A stretch of DNA of 64,000 nt from Endozoicomonas gorgoniicola (GCF_025562715.2 NZ_JAPFCC010000001.1:682001-746000); one strand, 5' to 3'; counted from the stretch's first letter, positions 36,157-45,270 are shown. The notes: a model not told the origin generated them from the letters alone. Translations and numbers: made by a program.

Positions 36157-36942
36157 ATGAACTCTACAGTAAATCCAGATCGCGACAATGCCATCGAAGT
36201 GCGTAATCTCAGGTTACAATATGGTCACAAACTGATTCAGAAAGACCTTAATTTTAATGTTCAAAAAGGCGACGTATTTGTCATAATGGGCGGCAGTGGC
36301 TGTGGTAAAAGTACACTGCTGAAGCATATGATTGGCCTTTATTCTCCTGCTCAGGGGCAGATTCTTTATCATGGTCAGGACTATTTTTCTGCCTGTGAAG
36401 AAAATCAGCTGTCAATGCGCATGCGCTGGGGTGTCACTTATCAGGGTGGAGCTTTATTCAGCGCAATGACCCTGGCTGAAAATATCGCCTTGCCAATGCA
36501 GCAGTACAAAGACTGGGACAAGGATGAAATCAGGGACCGGGTGGCCTATAAGCTGGCTCTGGTCGGCCTGTCCGGTTATGAAGATTACTATCCTTCAGAA
36601 ATCAGTGGTGGCATGAACAAACGTGCCGGGTTGGCGCGGGCGTTGGCACTGGACCCTGAGGTTCTGTTTTTCGATGAGCCATCCGCCGGGCTGGACCCTC
36701 TCAGTGCCGGACGTCTTGATGACCTGATTCTGGAGCTGAGTCAGTCGTCCGGGGCGACGGTGGTTATTGTTACCCACGAGCTGGCGAGTATATTTGCCAT
36801 TGGCAATAACGGTGTTTTTCTGGATGCTCAGTCCAGAACTCAACTTGATACCGGGGCACCGTCTTATATGCTCAGGCACAGTAAAGCACCGTTGGTGCGT
36901 GAATTTCTATCCCGTGGTGAAATAGCTTCGAATCCTGTATGA
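36157..36942 (+). CDS. MlaF-like ABC transporter ATP-binding protein
   Basis: 261 residues from ATG 36157, five bases after the permease stop. The upstream start at 36031 would lie inside the permease gene. Walker A GGSGCGKSTLL (about 46-56), Q-loop VTYQGGALF, signature SEISGGMNKRAGLARAL, Walker B VLFFDEPSAGLDPLSAG and H-loop VTHEL are all present. The SGGM signature is typical of MlaF. It should dimerise and drive the permease. Confidence 0.92.
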   Translation: MNSTVNPDRDNAIEVRNLRLQYGHKLIQKDLNFNVQKGDVFVIMGGSGCGKSTLLKHMIGLYSPAQGQILYHGQDYFSACEENQLSMRMRWGVTYQGGALFSAMTLAENIALPMQQYKDWDKDEIRDRVAYKLALVGLSGYEDYYPSEISGGMNKRAGLARALALDPEVLFFDEPSAGLDPLSAGRLDDLILELSQSSGATVVIVTHELASIFAIGNNGVFLDAQSRTQLDTGAPSYMLRHSKAPLVREFLSRGEIASNPV

Positions 36943-36981
36943 CTTTCACCGAAATGACCCAAGGAGTAAGGACAGGCTGTA

Positions 36982-37977
36982 ATGAGTCGCACAGCGAATA
37001 AACGATCTTTAGGCACAGCATCCCGCCCGATCATGGTGGGCATTTTTATGCTGGCTATGGCTGCACTGGTCACTGCACTGATTGTCTTTGTGAATCAGGG
37101 CAATTTTTCCGGCAGAAACAAAGAACGCATGGTCGTCATATACGACACTAGCATTATGGGTCTGAATATCGGGGCGGCAGTGACATTGCGGGGCGTCAAG
37201 ATTGGTGAGGTAGCCGATATCAAAGCCAAGCTCTATGACGACTCTCATCTGGTGTTGAATACGGTCTATGTTGACATCTATCCTGATACGATTGTTTCGT
37301 CAGACGAGACCACCGAACTGAATCTGGATGAACTGTACCATCGAGGGTTGGGCGTTAAGCTTAAGACTCAAAGCCTGTTGACCGGGCTTTTGTATATGGA
37401 AGTTGATTTCTACCAGAAGACTCAGCCCCGGTTTACGGATGTCAAAACCCGATATCCCCAGATTCCTACCGTCCCCAGTGATCTGGAAAGTCTTACCGAG
37501 CAACTTCACGATATGAATCTGCCGGAACTGATGAACGACCTGGGTCAGCTGGCAAAGAATCTTAAAGAGGTCACAGATACCGAAGCATTCCGGCAACTGC
37601 CCGGAACAGTGAACGACGCTATGTACTCATTCCGGATTATGTCGACAAAGATGGGAACCAGCATGTCGGATATGCGCAATGAGTTTGTTGGTATGGCGCA
37701 GGGTATGGAAAAAATGTCCAGAACCATTGCCGATGGCTTTCCACAAACAAACGCCAACATTAACAGGATGCTGGAGACTCTGACGCAGACTCTGGACTCT
37801 ATGAATGAAACCATCGAACTGCTGTCCGATACTGTGGCACCGGATTCACCGCTGATTTATCAACTGGAACGCAGTGCAACTGACCTGAGGAGCTCGGCAA
37901 GGGCTATGCAGGGTTTGGCGGAACTGCTGGAAGAGCAGCCAAATGCGTTGGTATCAGGAAAAAGCCAGGAAAGATAA
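36982..37977 (+). CDS. MCE-domain (MlaD-like) lipid-binding protein
   Basis: 331 residues. One N-terminal membrane anchor (about 18-42, MVGIFMLAMAALVTALIVFV) is followed by an MCE domain (48-130, with GLNIGAAVTLRGVKIGEVADI), then a long helical tail (170-330) with phenylalanine- and methionine-rich heptads that probably forms a periplasmic tunnel or bridge. It lies 39 bases behind the ATPase and overlaps the next gene by one base. ATG 36982 is preceded by AGGAGTAAGGACAGG. Confidence 0.9.
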   Translation: MSRTANKRSLGTASRPIMVGIFMLAMAALVTALIVFVNQGNFSGRNKERMVVIYDTSIMGLNIGAAVTLRGVKIGEVADIKAKLYDDSHLVLNTVYVDIYPDTIVSSDETTELNLDELYHRGLGVKLKTQSLLTGLLYMEVDFYQKTQPRFTDVKTRYPQIPTVPSDLESLTEQLHDMNLPELMNDLGQLAKNLKEVTDTEAFRQLPGTVNDAMYSFRIMSTKMGTSMSDMRNEFVGMAQGMEKMSRTIADGFPQTNANINRMLETLTQTLDSMNETIELLSDTVAPDSPLIYQLERSATDLRSSARAMQGLAELLEEQPNALVSGKSQER

Positions 37978-38537
37978 TGAAGATTGTGTTGTATCGCTCA
38001 CTCGCTGTATTCATGGTTCTGCTGCTGGCTGGTTGTGCCAGCTCAGTACCCTATCGTTACTACACTCTTCAGCCAATGGCTGAACAACAGGAAGCCGGGC
38101 TGACAGGGTCTGTCGGGATTATGCCGGTTGTCATACCATCCTGGCTGGATCGCAGTAATATGGCTTACATTGATGATGGGTTTCAGTTGCATAAGCTTTG
38201 TCTGGATCGCTGGGGTGAACCTCTGGAAGAGTCCATTACCCGGGTGTTGACCCAGAATCTGCAACGTAAAAACCCCCGGGCCGATGTGTTTCATGGTCCC
38301 TGGTTACGCAGTCAGAGGCCGGATATCGACATTCAGGCAGAGGTTCAGAACCTGATGCTGAAAGGCCGGCAGCTGGAACTGGAAGTCAGCTGGCGTATAA
38401 ATGGCGAGCGTCACGTGAATCGCTATAAGGCGACCATCGATGAACAGCCTTCTGCCGTTGAACTGGCAAGAGCCATCAGTGGACAGTTGCAGCAGTTTTC
38501 AGATGATCTGCAGCAGAGCCTGATGGCCGGGAGTTAG
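37977..38537 (+). CDS. PqiC-family ABC-type transport auxiliary lipoprotein
   Basis: 186 residues. The lipobox LLLAGC places the lipidated Cys at 20. The mature part has the family pattern YRYYTLQP at its start and VEVSWRINGER-type strands later. Such lipoproteins sit in the outer membrane and dock the MCE tunnel. It overlaps the MCE gene by one base (TAATG), which shows translational coupling. Last gene of the operon. Confidence 0.87.
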   Translation: MKIVLYRSLAVFMVLLLAGCASSVPYRYYTLQPMAEQQEAGLTGSVGIMPVVIPSWLDRSNMAYIDDGFQLHKLCLDRWGEPLEESITRVLTQNLQRKNPRADVFHGPWLRSQRPDIDIQAEVQNLMLKGRQLELEVSWRINGERHVNRYKATIDEQPSAVELARAISGQLQQFSDDLQQSLMAGS

Positions 38538-39664
38538 AAGGGAGTATTAGTGTTTTGAGTTTGGTCAGTTTGAACAAACACAACTATGCCTGTGCCCCCT
38601 GTTGGCTGTGATGCAGTAGTGACACTTTTTGCCTCAAGACTGGCTATTCTGGCATCGCGCTGCTGGATCTTTAACTTAAGGTTGGCTATTTCGGCATCGC
38701 GATTTTTAAGAGTAGCCTTGAGGTAATTATTGATAACTGTGTCATTGGCCTTCACAGAACTCTCATTAGGCTTCGTTGCTTCTCCCTGTTCAGAAGTAGA
38801 ATGTCCAGAGCCATATTTTTCTTCATAATAAGCCTCAAAAGCATTTTCAACTATTTTTATCTCTTCACTATAGTGCTGTAATGTCTTGTCGTAGTTGTTC
38901 ATTTTTTCTGTTAAGGCTGTATTAACTTTTATTAAGGATTTATTCTCGGCTTCGAGATTTTTAACTCGCTGACTCATCTCGCAGTAATTTTTTTCCTTAT
39001 TTTGCCTGGACTTTCGTGCAGACTCCCTGTTTTTTCGCTTTCTCTCATTTGCTTTAGAGATTTTTTCTGGATCGTCCTGACTATAAGTGACTTCTCGTTT
39101 CACTTGAGGAGTGGGGGCAGCGACAGTTGGTTGGTTGAAGCTTAGGGAAGAAGCAGACAAATTTATCCCATCGTCATCCCCGCGAAGGCGGGGATCCACT
39201 GTCGTGGTAGATTCCCGCCTTCGCGGGAATGACGGTATATTTTGTTCTGCCGCGTCCCTTAGCTGCCAGTCAGGAAGAACTGTTGTTGTACTGGGGCTTG
39301 TTGTCGTTTCTGTTACTTGATCAGGCCTGCTGCTGATTTTTGGATCGCAAAAAACGTTGATAATAGGCAGGTCAGGATTTGTAAAATAGTTTAAGGGAGA
39401 GAGGTTACATACACTGTCTAAATTATCAGCAGATTCAGGTGACTTTTTTGGTATGTGGAGGCCATCTTCAGGTACAGTTTTTTCACTGACTTGATGCCCC
39501 CAAAAAACACCGCCTGCCTCACTGTCTTTAATGTCATGGTAGCGCGAATCATGGGCTTTTTCGCCCGTGCCAAAAATATTTTCTGGCAGCCCAAAAGAAC
39601 TGTTTCCCTCAATATTCATAATAACTTTCCTCTCAGTGGTTCCTGGTAATACGATATAATCCAA
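38534..39664 (-). CDS. bZIP-like protein 1 (eukaryote-type basic leucine zipper)
   Basis: 376 residues, no signal peptide. The first 190 residues are low-complexity, Ser/Thr/Pro-rich, and include an in-frame palindrome-derived stretch (PRRRESTTTVDPRLRGDD). At about 205-260 there is a basic region KRKNRESARKSRQNK that obeys the N-x7-R rule of bZIP proteins. Ten residues after that R the d positions read M, L, L, L, Y at exact sevens, with V, N, N at the a positions. A second coiled coil (LKLKIQQRDARIASLEAK) lies near the C-terminus. ATG 39619 (MNIEGNSS) is an alternative start. DNA binding in a host nucleus is a hypothesis. Confidence 0.7.
   Translation of the reverse strand: MDYIVLPGTTERKVIMNIEGNSSFGLPENIFGTGEKAHDSRYHDIKDSEAGGVFWGHQVSEKTVPEDGLHIPKKSPESADNLDSVCNLSPLNYFTNPDLPIINVFCDPKISSRPDQVTETTTSPSTTTVLPDWQLRDAAEQNIPSFPRRRESTTTVDPRLRGDDDGINLSASSLSFNQPTVAAPTPQVKREVTYSQDDPEKISKANERKRKNRESARKSRQNKEKNYCEMSQRVKNLEAENKSLIKVNTALTEKMNNYDKTLQHYSEEIKIVENAFEAYYEEKYGSGHSTSEQGEATKPNESSVKANDTVINNYLKATLKNRDAEIANLKLKIQQRDARIASLEAKSVTTASQPTGGTGIVVFVQTDQTQNTNTPF
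39172..39235. repeat. Paired palindromic (REP-like) element inside bZIP gene 1
   Basis: Two inverted copies of a palindrome, CGTCATCCCCGCGAAGGCGG and ATTCCCGCCTTCGCGGGAAT, about 12 bases apart. It is translated in frame in the bZIP gene. The same sequence type ends bZIP gene 2. Confidence 0.85.
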
Positions 39665-39879
39665 CTTTTAAAAGCGTGCTGCTCATCAGACTGCAATAAT
39701 GGATATTTGTTCATTACTTTTATAAAAAAAGTGCTTTAACGGTTGTTGAGGGGTAAGTTGAGGGGTAAGTTGAGGGGTAAAAAGTGAACCAATATTCTTT
39801 TTGGCAGTCATACCGTATAACCTGCTGCTGACTATATGCTGGTGGTGTTTAAATCATGGAACCCTGAAAGAAAAATATT

Positions 39880-40410
39880 ATGGATATTAAAAAGCCCAGC
39901 TCCCCAGAGGTGCCCGTTAAATCATTTCAGGATCAAGCAAAAGACTCTGAAATTCCTGAAGCAGATAATAACTTTATGGGACTTCCTGTCAGAAAGCGAC
40001 CTGCTTCAGAGGTAGAACTCTTAATCGGCAAACGCTTTCGACAGATATTACCCGCAGGTCAGTCTGTTCCTACGGCGAACGCCGGTTCATGCTCATCAGT
40101 GGAGGAAGAACTAACAGATGCTCAGAAAAAGCAGCAGGAGCGCAAGGCTAGAAACAGAGTCAGTTCGCAAAAATTCAGAGATAAAAAAAGAAATGAGCTC
40201 GATAGCCTGAAGAAAGAACTTGAGTGTGCCAGGGCAGAGCTTGTAAAAGCTGATATCGATAAAGAAATTCTGAGGGTGGAGCTGACGAGTAATGAAATCG
40301 AGATTAATCGACTTAAGGCAGAAATCCTGCAGCGTGATAAAACGATTGCCAGCCTTAGGGAAGTAGCAAATAAAAATATCCCACCGTCATTCCCGCCTTC
40401 GCGGGAATGA
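39880..40410 (+). CDS. bZIP-like protein 2 (divergent paralogue)
   Basis: 176 residues, divergent from bZIP gene 1 with 215 bases between. The disordered N-terminus (1-80) has a basic patch GLPVRKRPASEVELLIGKRF. The basic region RKARNRVSSQKFRDKKR (about 89-105) fits N-x7-R, and a Leu falls exactly ten residues later; the zipper continues with mixed L/A at d and Leu at a. A C-terminal coiled coil (LKAEILQRDKTIASLREV) matches the QRDxxIASL of paralogue 1. The last residues and TGA stop lie in a REP-like palindrome, so the original C-terminus may have been longer. Confidence 0.68.
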   Translation: MDIKKPSSPEVPVKSFQDQAKDSEIPEADNNFMGLPVRKRPASEVELLIGKRFRQILPAGQSVPTANAGSCSSVEEELTDAQKKQQERKARNRVSSQKFRDKKRNELDSLKKELECARAELVKADIDKEILRVELTSNEIEINRLKAEILQRDKTIASLREVANKNIPPSFPPSRE

Positions 40411-40412
40411 CG
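40385..40412. repeat. REP-like palindrome at the end of bZIP gene 2
   Basis: A palindrome, CGTCATTCCCGC, TTCG-type loop, GCGGGAATGACG, that contains the stop codon of the gene. Same family as the paired element at 39172-39235. It could also act as a transcription stop signal. Confidence 0.8.
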
Positions 40413-40500
40413 GAGGAGCTGGTATGTTTTTGAGTGCCACTTCCCTTAGCAGGGGTAACTCCGGGACTTAATTTGCTGACCTTAAAGTCGTTTTCCGTAC

Positions 40501-40535
40501 CAAGAGGATTTCCAAACTCAGTTGAAAATCCTCTT
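40501..40535. terminator. Stem-loop between convergent bZIP gene 2 and fkpA
   Basis: CAAGAGGATTTTC-type arms pair across an 8-10 base loop (CAAGAGGATT with AATCCTCTTG). It lies between the ends of two convergent genes, where a bidirectional terminator is expected. The T run is short. Confidence 0.55.
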
Positions 40536-40551
40536 GCACTATGGAAGGCGG

Positions 40552-41280
40552 TTATTCGCCAATCTTGATCAGCTCAACATCAAAGACCAGAACAGAGCCA
40601 GGAGGAATGGAGCCTGCCGGACGATCACCATAAGCCAGTTCAGCCGGAATCGTCAGCTTGTATTTAGAACCTTCAGGCATCAGCTGAAGACCTTCCTGCC
40701 AGCCTTCGATCACACCACTCAGAGGGAAGGTAGCCGGCTGTCCACGTTCAACGCTGCTGTCGAAGGTGGTGCCGTCGATCAGCTTGCCGGTGTAGTGAAC
40801 CGTTACGGTGTCTTCCAACGTTGGCTTCTTGCCATCTTCTTTGCCCGCTTCAATGATTTCATACTGCAGGCCGGACTCGGTGGACTTCACGCCTTCTTTT
40901 TCAGCGTTTTCTTTCAGGTAGTCTTCCGCTTTTTGACGGCTTTCTTCCATCATTTCCTGCTGACGCTTTTCGATCAGAGGGCGCAGAGCCTTGTCGTGTT
41001 CCTGCAGGGCGGAGATAATGGCTTTTTCATCCAGCTGGCTCTTGCCGTTAACGGCGTCGGCAAAGCCTTTGATGACCAGCTCGCGGTCCATTTTCAGACC
41101 CAGTTCATCCTGGCTGTCCAGAGTCTTCTGGGCATAGCTGCCCATGGAGGCTCCCATAGCGTAAGCAGAAGTCTGCTCAGGTGTATCCAGTTTAGCTTCA
41201 GCGTCAGTCGCGCTTTGCTGGTTACAACCTGCCAGAACAACGGCAGCCGCCAGTGCTGAAATCTTGAGAATCTGTTTCAC
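40552..41280 (-). CDS. fkpA: FKBP-type peptidyl-prolyl isomerase (FkpA/Mip-like lipoprotein)
   Basis: 242 residues. The lipobox VVLAGC puts the lipid on Cys 19. Residues 30-130 form the FkpA dimerisation helices. The FKBP domain (about 140-240) shows VTVHYTGKLIDGTTFDSS, GVIEGWQEGLQLMPEGSK and PPGSVLVFDVELI. It speeds proline isomerisation and acts as a folding chaperone at the periplasmic face. Mip-type members help some intracellular bacteria infect hosts. Single gene, complete. Confidence 0.94.
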   Translation of the reverse strand: MKQILKISALAAAVVLAGCNQQSATDAEAKLDTPEQTSAYAMGASMGSYAQKTLDSQDELGLKMDRELVIKGFADAVNGKSQLDEKAIISALQEHDKALRPLIEKRQQEMMEESRQKAEDYLKENAEKEGVKSTESGLQYEIIEAGKEDGKKPTLEDTVTVHYTGKLIDGTTFDSSVERGQPATFPLSGVIEGWQEGLQLMPEGSKYKLTIPAELAYGDRPAGSIPPGSVLVFDVELIKIGE

Positions 41281-41496
41281 TCTTTATCTCCAAAGTGTCC
41301 TGCTGCGGGGCAGGAATCACGAGCCCGATGTTAAACAAGCGAGGAAAAACACCGGTTACCAAAATCAATAAGATGCGAATAATCGCACATAGGTGTCTGT
41401 TGTTGAACCGCTTATCTGCAGTTTTATTGATGTTGACACGTTTTTGACATGGAGCAGACAGAGTGTGAGGAGAGGAAAACCTCTCCTCACCGACGG

Positions 41497-42723
41497 CTAT
41501 GTCGCAGAGGAATGTGGTTGAGGATGATGGCCTGGCAGGGCCAGGGAAATAATAACGGTAAGGGCTATAAACAGACTGGAAATCCACAGACAGATGGTTA
41601 AACCACCGATGCCAAACATCAGGCCGGATAACACGGTTCCGATCAGTCGCCCCATGGCATTAGCCATATAGTAAAAGCCGACGTCCATAGAGGCACCATC
41701 TTCCCGGGCATAGCTGACAATCAGGTAAGAATGCAGCGATGAATTAATGGCAAACACCGCGCCAAACACCAGCAGACCTGCGACGATCGTAAACTGGGGG
41801 TGCCACTGCCACTGAATGCCCATCGCGACCAGAACGGATACTGCCAGCAACACAGCCGCCCAGGCAATGGCAGACAGCCGGCCAGCCTGATTCCCCGTGA
41901 TTTTAGGGGCAATACCCTGTACCAGACCATAGCCTATGACCCAGGTCGCCATAAAGCCCCCGGTCTCCGAATGGCTCCAGTCGAAGACACTGGACAGGTA
42001 TACGGGCAGCGCCACGACAAACCAGACGTCTCTTGAGCCAAACAGAAACATTCTGGCTGCAGAGAGAATGTTAATGCTGCGCTGACCTGAGAAAATATGG
42101 CTGAACTTCGCCTTGCTTTTTGCTTTGCCCATGTCCTTATCCAGCCATAGGAGGCTAAGGCAGAAGACGGCAGCGAGTACCGAAGCCATTGCCAGAACCG
42201 CAAAGCGAAAACCTGCCAGACTCAGTAACGCACCACCAATAAAGAAACCGGCACCTTTCAGGGCATTTTTAGAGCCTGTCAGAATGGCCACCCATTTATA
42301 GAGCCTGCCCCGCTGTTCGCCACTGACCAGCTTTTTGATAGACGTTTTTGCGCTCATCTTGTTCAGGTCTTTGGCGATGCCTGACAACGCCTGGGCAAAC
42401 ATTACCAGTGGCACCGATAGCCATTGCGATGGTACTGCCAGCAGGCACAGTGACAAAATCTGCATGGCAAGACCGACATTCATGGTTCGGCTCAAACCGA
42501 TCCGGGCACCAATCCAGCCACCGACCAGGTTGGTGACCACACCAAAGAATTCGTAGAACAGAAACAGCATGGCAATTTCCAGCGACTGGTAACCCAGGGC
42601 ATGGAAATGTAACACAACCAGCATTCGCAGGGCGCCATCGGTGATGGTGAAGTTCCAGTAATTAAACGTCACCAACAGGTATTGGCGCACATCACGACTG
42701 AGCGACGACAGCAGGCGATTCAT
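41497..42723 (-). CDS. arsJ: ArsJ organoarsenical efflux MFS transporter
   Basis: 408 residues, about 12 membrane segments (for example VTNLVGGWIGARIGLSRTMN, the MFS loop 2-3 motif). The N-terminal DVRQYLLVTFNYWNFTITDGALRMLVVLHF block is characteristic of ArsJ. It exports 1-arseno-3-phosphoglycerate made by the companion GAPDH, thereby removing arsenate. It begins one base after the gapdh stop, so the two genes form one operon. Confidence 0.92.
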   Translation of the reverse strand: MNRLLSSLSRDVRQYLLVTFNYWNFTITDGALRMLVVLHFHALGYQSLEIAMLFLFYEFFGVVTNLVGGWIGARIGLSRTMNVGLAMQILSLCLLAVPSQWLSVPLVMFAQALSGIAKDLNKMSAKTSIKKLVSGEQRGRLYKWVAILTGSKNALKGAGFFIGGALLSLAGFRFAVLAMASVLAAVFCLSLLWLDKDMGKAKSKAKFSHIFSGQRSINILSAARMFLFGSRDVWFVVALPVYLSSVFDWSHSETGGFMATWVIGYGLVQGIAPKITGNQAGRLSAIAWAAVLLAVSVLVAMGIQWQWHPQFTIVAGLLVFGAVFAINSSLHSYLIVSYAREDGASMDVGFYYMANAMGRLIGTVLSGLMFGIGGLTICLWISSLFIALTVIISLALPGHHPQPHSSAT

Positions 42724-42724
42724 C

Positions 42725-43726
42725 TCAGGCAGATCCTACTTTTTTCACCAGCTCAGCAGTACGGACGGAATAACCCATTTCGTTGTCATACCATGCGTAG
42801 ATTTTCACCATACGACCATCAACCACCATAGTGCTGAGAGCATCGACAATCGTAGAACGCTGGTCGCCTTTATAGTCGATGGATACCAGTGGCTTCTCTT
42901 CATAACCGAGAATGCCTTTCAGCTCGTTTTCGGAGGCTTCCCTGAGCAACTGATTGACTTCTTCAGCGGTTGTATCGCGGGTGACATCGAACACCATATC
43001 GGTGATGGACGCATTGGCCAGAGGCACTCGTACAGCATGGCCATTCAGGCGGCCTTTCAGCTCCGGGAAAATTTCCGTGATGGCGGTAGCAGAACCGGTG
43101 GTGGTTGGAATCAGGGACATACCGCAGGCACGGGCGCGACGCAGGTCCTTGTGCGGTGCATCCAGAATGGTCTGAGTATTGGTCAGGTCGTGGATGGTGG
43201 TCATGGAGCCGCGTTCAATGCCCAGCTTTTCCTGAATCACCTTAACAATCGGTGCCAGACAGTTGGTGGTGCAGGATGCAGCTGTGACAATACGGTGCTG
43301 TTCAGCATCATACAGGTGATCATTAACACCCATCACAACATTCAGAACACCCTCTTCTTTCACAGGCGCTGTTACAACAACACGTTTTACACCCTGATCG
43401 AGGTACTGTTGCAACAGGTTTTTTTTACGATGAACGCCGGTACCTTCGATGACAACGTCACAGCCGGACCAGTCAACCGCACTGATCTCACGTTCCTGTG
43501 TGCAACGGATCGTTTTGTCGTTGATAATGATGTTGTTGCCATCGGCACGGGTCTGGTGGTGCCAGCGACCCTGTACAGAATCAAACTCCAGCAGGTGCGC
43601 CAGGGTGGTGGCATCGCCAGCGACATCGTTGATCTGCACAAATTCCAGTTCCGGCCAGTCGAATGCAGCGCGCAGTGCCAGGCGTCCAATACGACCAAAG
43701 CCGTTTATACCTACTTTGATAGTCAT
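42725..43726 (-). CDS. ArsJ-associated glyceraldehyde-3-phosphate dehydrogenase
   Basis: 333 residues from ATG 43726 (MTIKVGINGFGRIGR), which has GGAG seven bases upstream; the start at 43762 lacks one. NAD-binding GINGFGRIGR, catalytic AASCTTNCLAP with Cys near 154, and the C-terminal YDNEMGYSVR are present. Divergent from housekeeping GapA (VHRKKNLLQQYLDQG). In arsJ operons this enzyme uses arsenate in place of phosphate to form the ArsJ substrate. Confidence 0.92.
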   Translation of the reverse strand: MTIKVGINGFGRIGRLALRAAFDWPELEFVQINDVAGDATTLAHLLEFDSVQGRWHHQTRADGNNIIINDKTIRCTQEREISAVDWSGCDVVIEGTGVHRKKNLLQQYLDQGVKRVVVTAPVKEEGVLNVVMGVNDHLYDAEQHRIVTAASCTTNCLAPIVKVIQEKLGIERGSMTTIHDLTNTQTILDAPHKDLRRARACGMSLIPTTTGSATAITEIFPELKGRLNGHAVRVPLANASITDMVFDVTRDTTAEEVNQLLREASENELKGILGYEEKPLVSIDYKGDQRSTIVDALSTMVVDGRMVKIYAWYDNEMGYSVRTAELVKKVGSA

Positions 43727-43783
43727 GTCTATACTCCAGTGAGTTTTTTTATAAGGATTCAAGTGCTGGTCAGCAGCAGTGAA

Positions 43784-44818
43784 CTACGGAGCCGGGTTAG
43801 GGTATTGCTGGTGGATACGCTCTATCGCTTCCAGCACATCAGCTGACAAGCTCAGCTCACTGGAACGGAGATTGTCGTTCAGCTGCCCAAGGTTAGTGGC
43901 ACCTATGATGGCACTGGTGACAAAAAAGCGAGAAGTCACATAGGCAATCGCCATCTGGGCGGGGTTGAGGCCTGCATCCCCGGCCAGGTTTACATAAGCT
44001 TCGGTAGCCTTTAGTGACTGTGGTGATGAGGTGTAACGTGAAAACCTTTTGAACATTGTCAGCCGGGCGTTAGCCGGGTTTCGGCCATGCAGGTACTTGC
44101 CCGTTAATGTGCCAAAGGCCAGGGGTGAATAGGCCAGTAGCCCAAGCTGTTCCCGGTGGCTGATTTCTGCAAGACCGACCTCAAAGCTGCGATTCAGGAG
44201 GTTGTAGGGATTCTGGATAGAGACCGGGCGGGTTTGCTGCTTTTCCCGGCTGGTGCTGAGGTGTTTCATTGCCCCCCAGGGGGTTTCATTGGACAGGCCG
44301 TAGTGGCGGATTTTTCCTGCCTGTACCAGATCGTTCATTGCTTCAAGGGTGATTTCTATGGGGGTGCCGTCTGTTTCGGGGGGCGTGCTATAGCCCAGTT
44401 GCCCAAAGAAATTGGTGTTGCGGTCAGGCCAGTGCAGTTGGAACAGGTCGATACAGTCAACGCCCAGGCGTTTAAGGCTGCCTTCAACAGCATCATGAAT
44501 ATGCTGCGGTGTCATCAGGCGGCCGCCGTTCATATAGTCATAGCCAGGGCCGCAGATTTTGGAGGCGATGACAAGATCCCGATGGTGTCCTCTGTGCTTT
44601 AGCCAGTTGCCAATGATGGTTTCTGTAGCGGTATAGGTCGCCTCCCCGGGGGGAACGGGATACATTTCCGCCGTGTCAATAAAGTTGATGCCGTAATCAA
44701 CCGCGCAGTCCAGCTGTTGAAAGGCTTCCTGTTCAGTGTTCTGTTCACCCCAGGTCATGGTTCCGAGGCACAATGTACTGACCTTTATATCGGTCTGTCC
44801 CAGTTGACGAAACTCCAT
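43784..44818 (-). CDS. tas: Tas-type NADP(H)-dependent aldo/keto reductase
   Basis: 344 residues, a TIM-barrel aldo/keto reductase. The tetrad residues are visible: D and Y in IDTAEMYP, K in IASKI, H in FQLHWPDR. NADPH-binding segments include SIQNPYNLLNRSFEVGLAE and IIGATNLGQLNDNL. The layout and sequence closely follow E. coli Tas. Substrate unknown. It lies 57 bases upstream of the ArsJ-type gapdh on the same strand and may share its transcript. Confidence 0.9.
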   Translation of the reverse strand: MEFRQLGQTDIKVSTLCLGTMTWGEQNTEQEAFQQLDCAVDYGINFIDTAEMYPVPPGEATYTATETIIGNWLKHRGHHRDLVIASKICGPGYDYMNGGRLMTPQHIHDAVEGSLKRLGVDCIDLFQLHWPDRNTNFFGQLGYSTPPETDGTPIEITLEAMNDLVQAGKIRHYGLSNETPWGAMKHLSTSREKQQTRPVSIQNPYNLLNRSFEVGLAEISHREQLGLLAYSPLAFGTLTGKYLHGRNPANARLTMFKRFSRYTSSPQSLKATEAYVNLAGDAGLNPAQMAIAYVTSRFFVTSAIIGATNLGQLNDNLRSSELSLSADVLEAIERIHQQYPNPAP

Positions 44819-45014
44819 GATGCAACTCCGTTAAATTTGTTAGACATTCTACGCTCAGGTCGCAGCAATATTGAACTTTGTCCTATGATGATTAGTCAAA
44901 TGCATTTCAAATAACTATCTAAAAAGAGATGTCTATGAAGAATGTATGGTTGAAAGTCTCATATTGACTGGTACTATCATTCTGTCTTCTGCGAAGGGAA
45001 CGGAATGACATTAT

Positions 45015-45262
45015 CTACTGCCGACGGGCTTCATCCAGCAGTTCAGAGAGTGAGTTCTTCAACGTCACTTTTTTACTTTCGGGCATCCGCCCGATTCTGA
45101 CAGTTGACAGGCGTTCACCCCAGGCATCGTAAAACGACAATGTTCCACAACTGACCTCCTGACAACTGGCTGGACCACGGGTTCGCTTACCGCCGCTTTT
45201 ATTTTGTTCGCGTTTTCCCTTACGCTTGCCGTCTTTCATCGGCAGCATGACACCGTCGAGAG
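45015..45262 (-). pseudogene. ISKra4-type transposase fragment
   Basis: About 82 codons with SLDGVMLPMKDGKRKGKREQ, then GKRTRGPASCQEVSCGTLSFYD and LSTVRIGRMPESKKVTLK. These blocks belong to ISKra4-family transposases (about 400-500 residues). Only an internal to C-terminal piece remains, next to the end of the C58-like gene. No inverted repeats found. Confidence 0.7.
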
Positions 45263-45270
45263 ATGTTGCC

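Noticed and set aside
40522..41259. 245-codon plus-strand frame opposite fkpA
   Set aside because: fkpA on the other strand has full FKBP and lipobox motifs; the plus frame is a codon-bias shadow.
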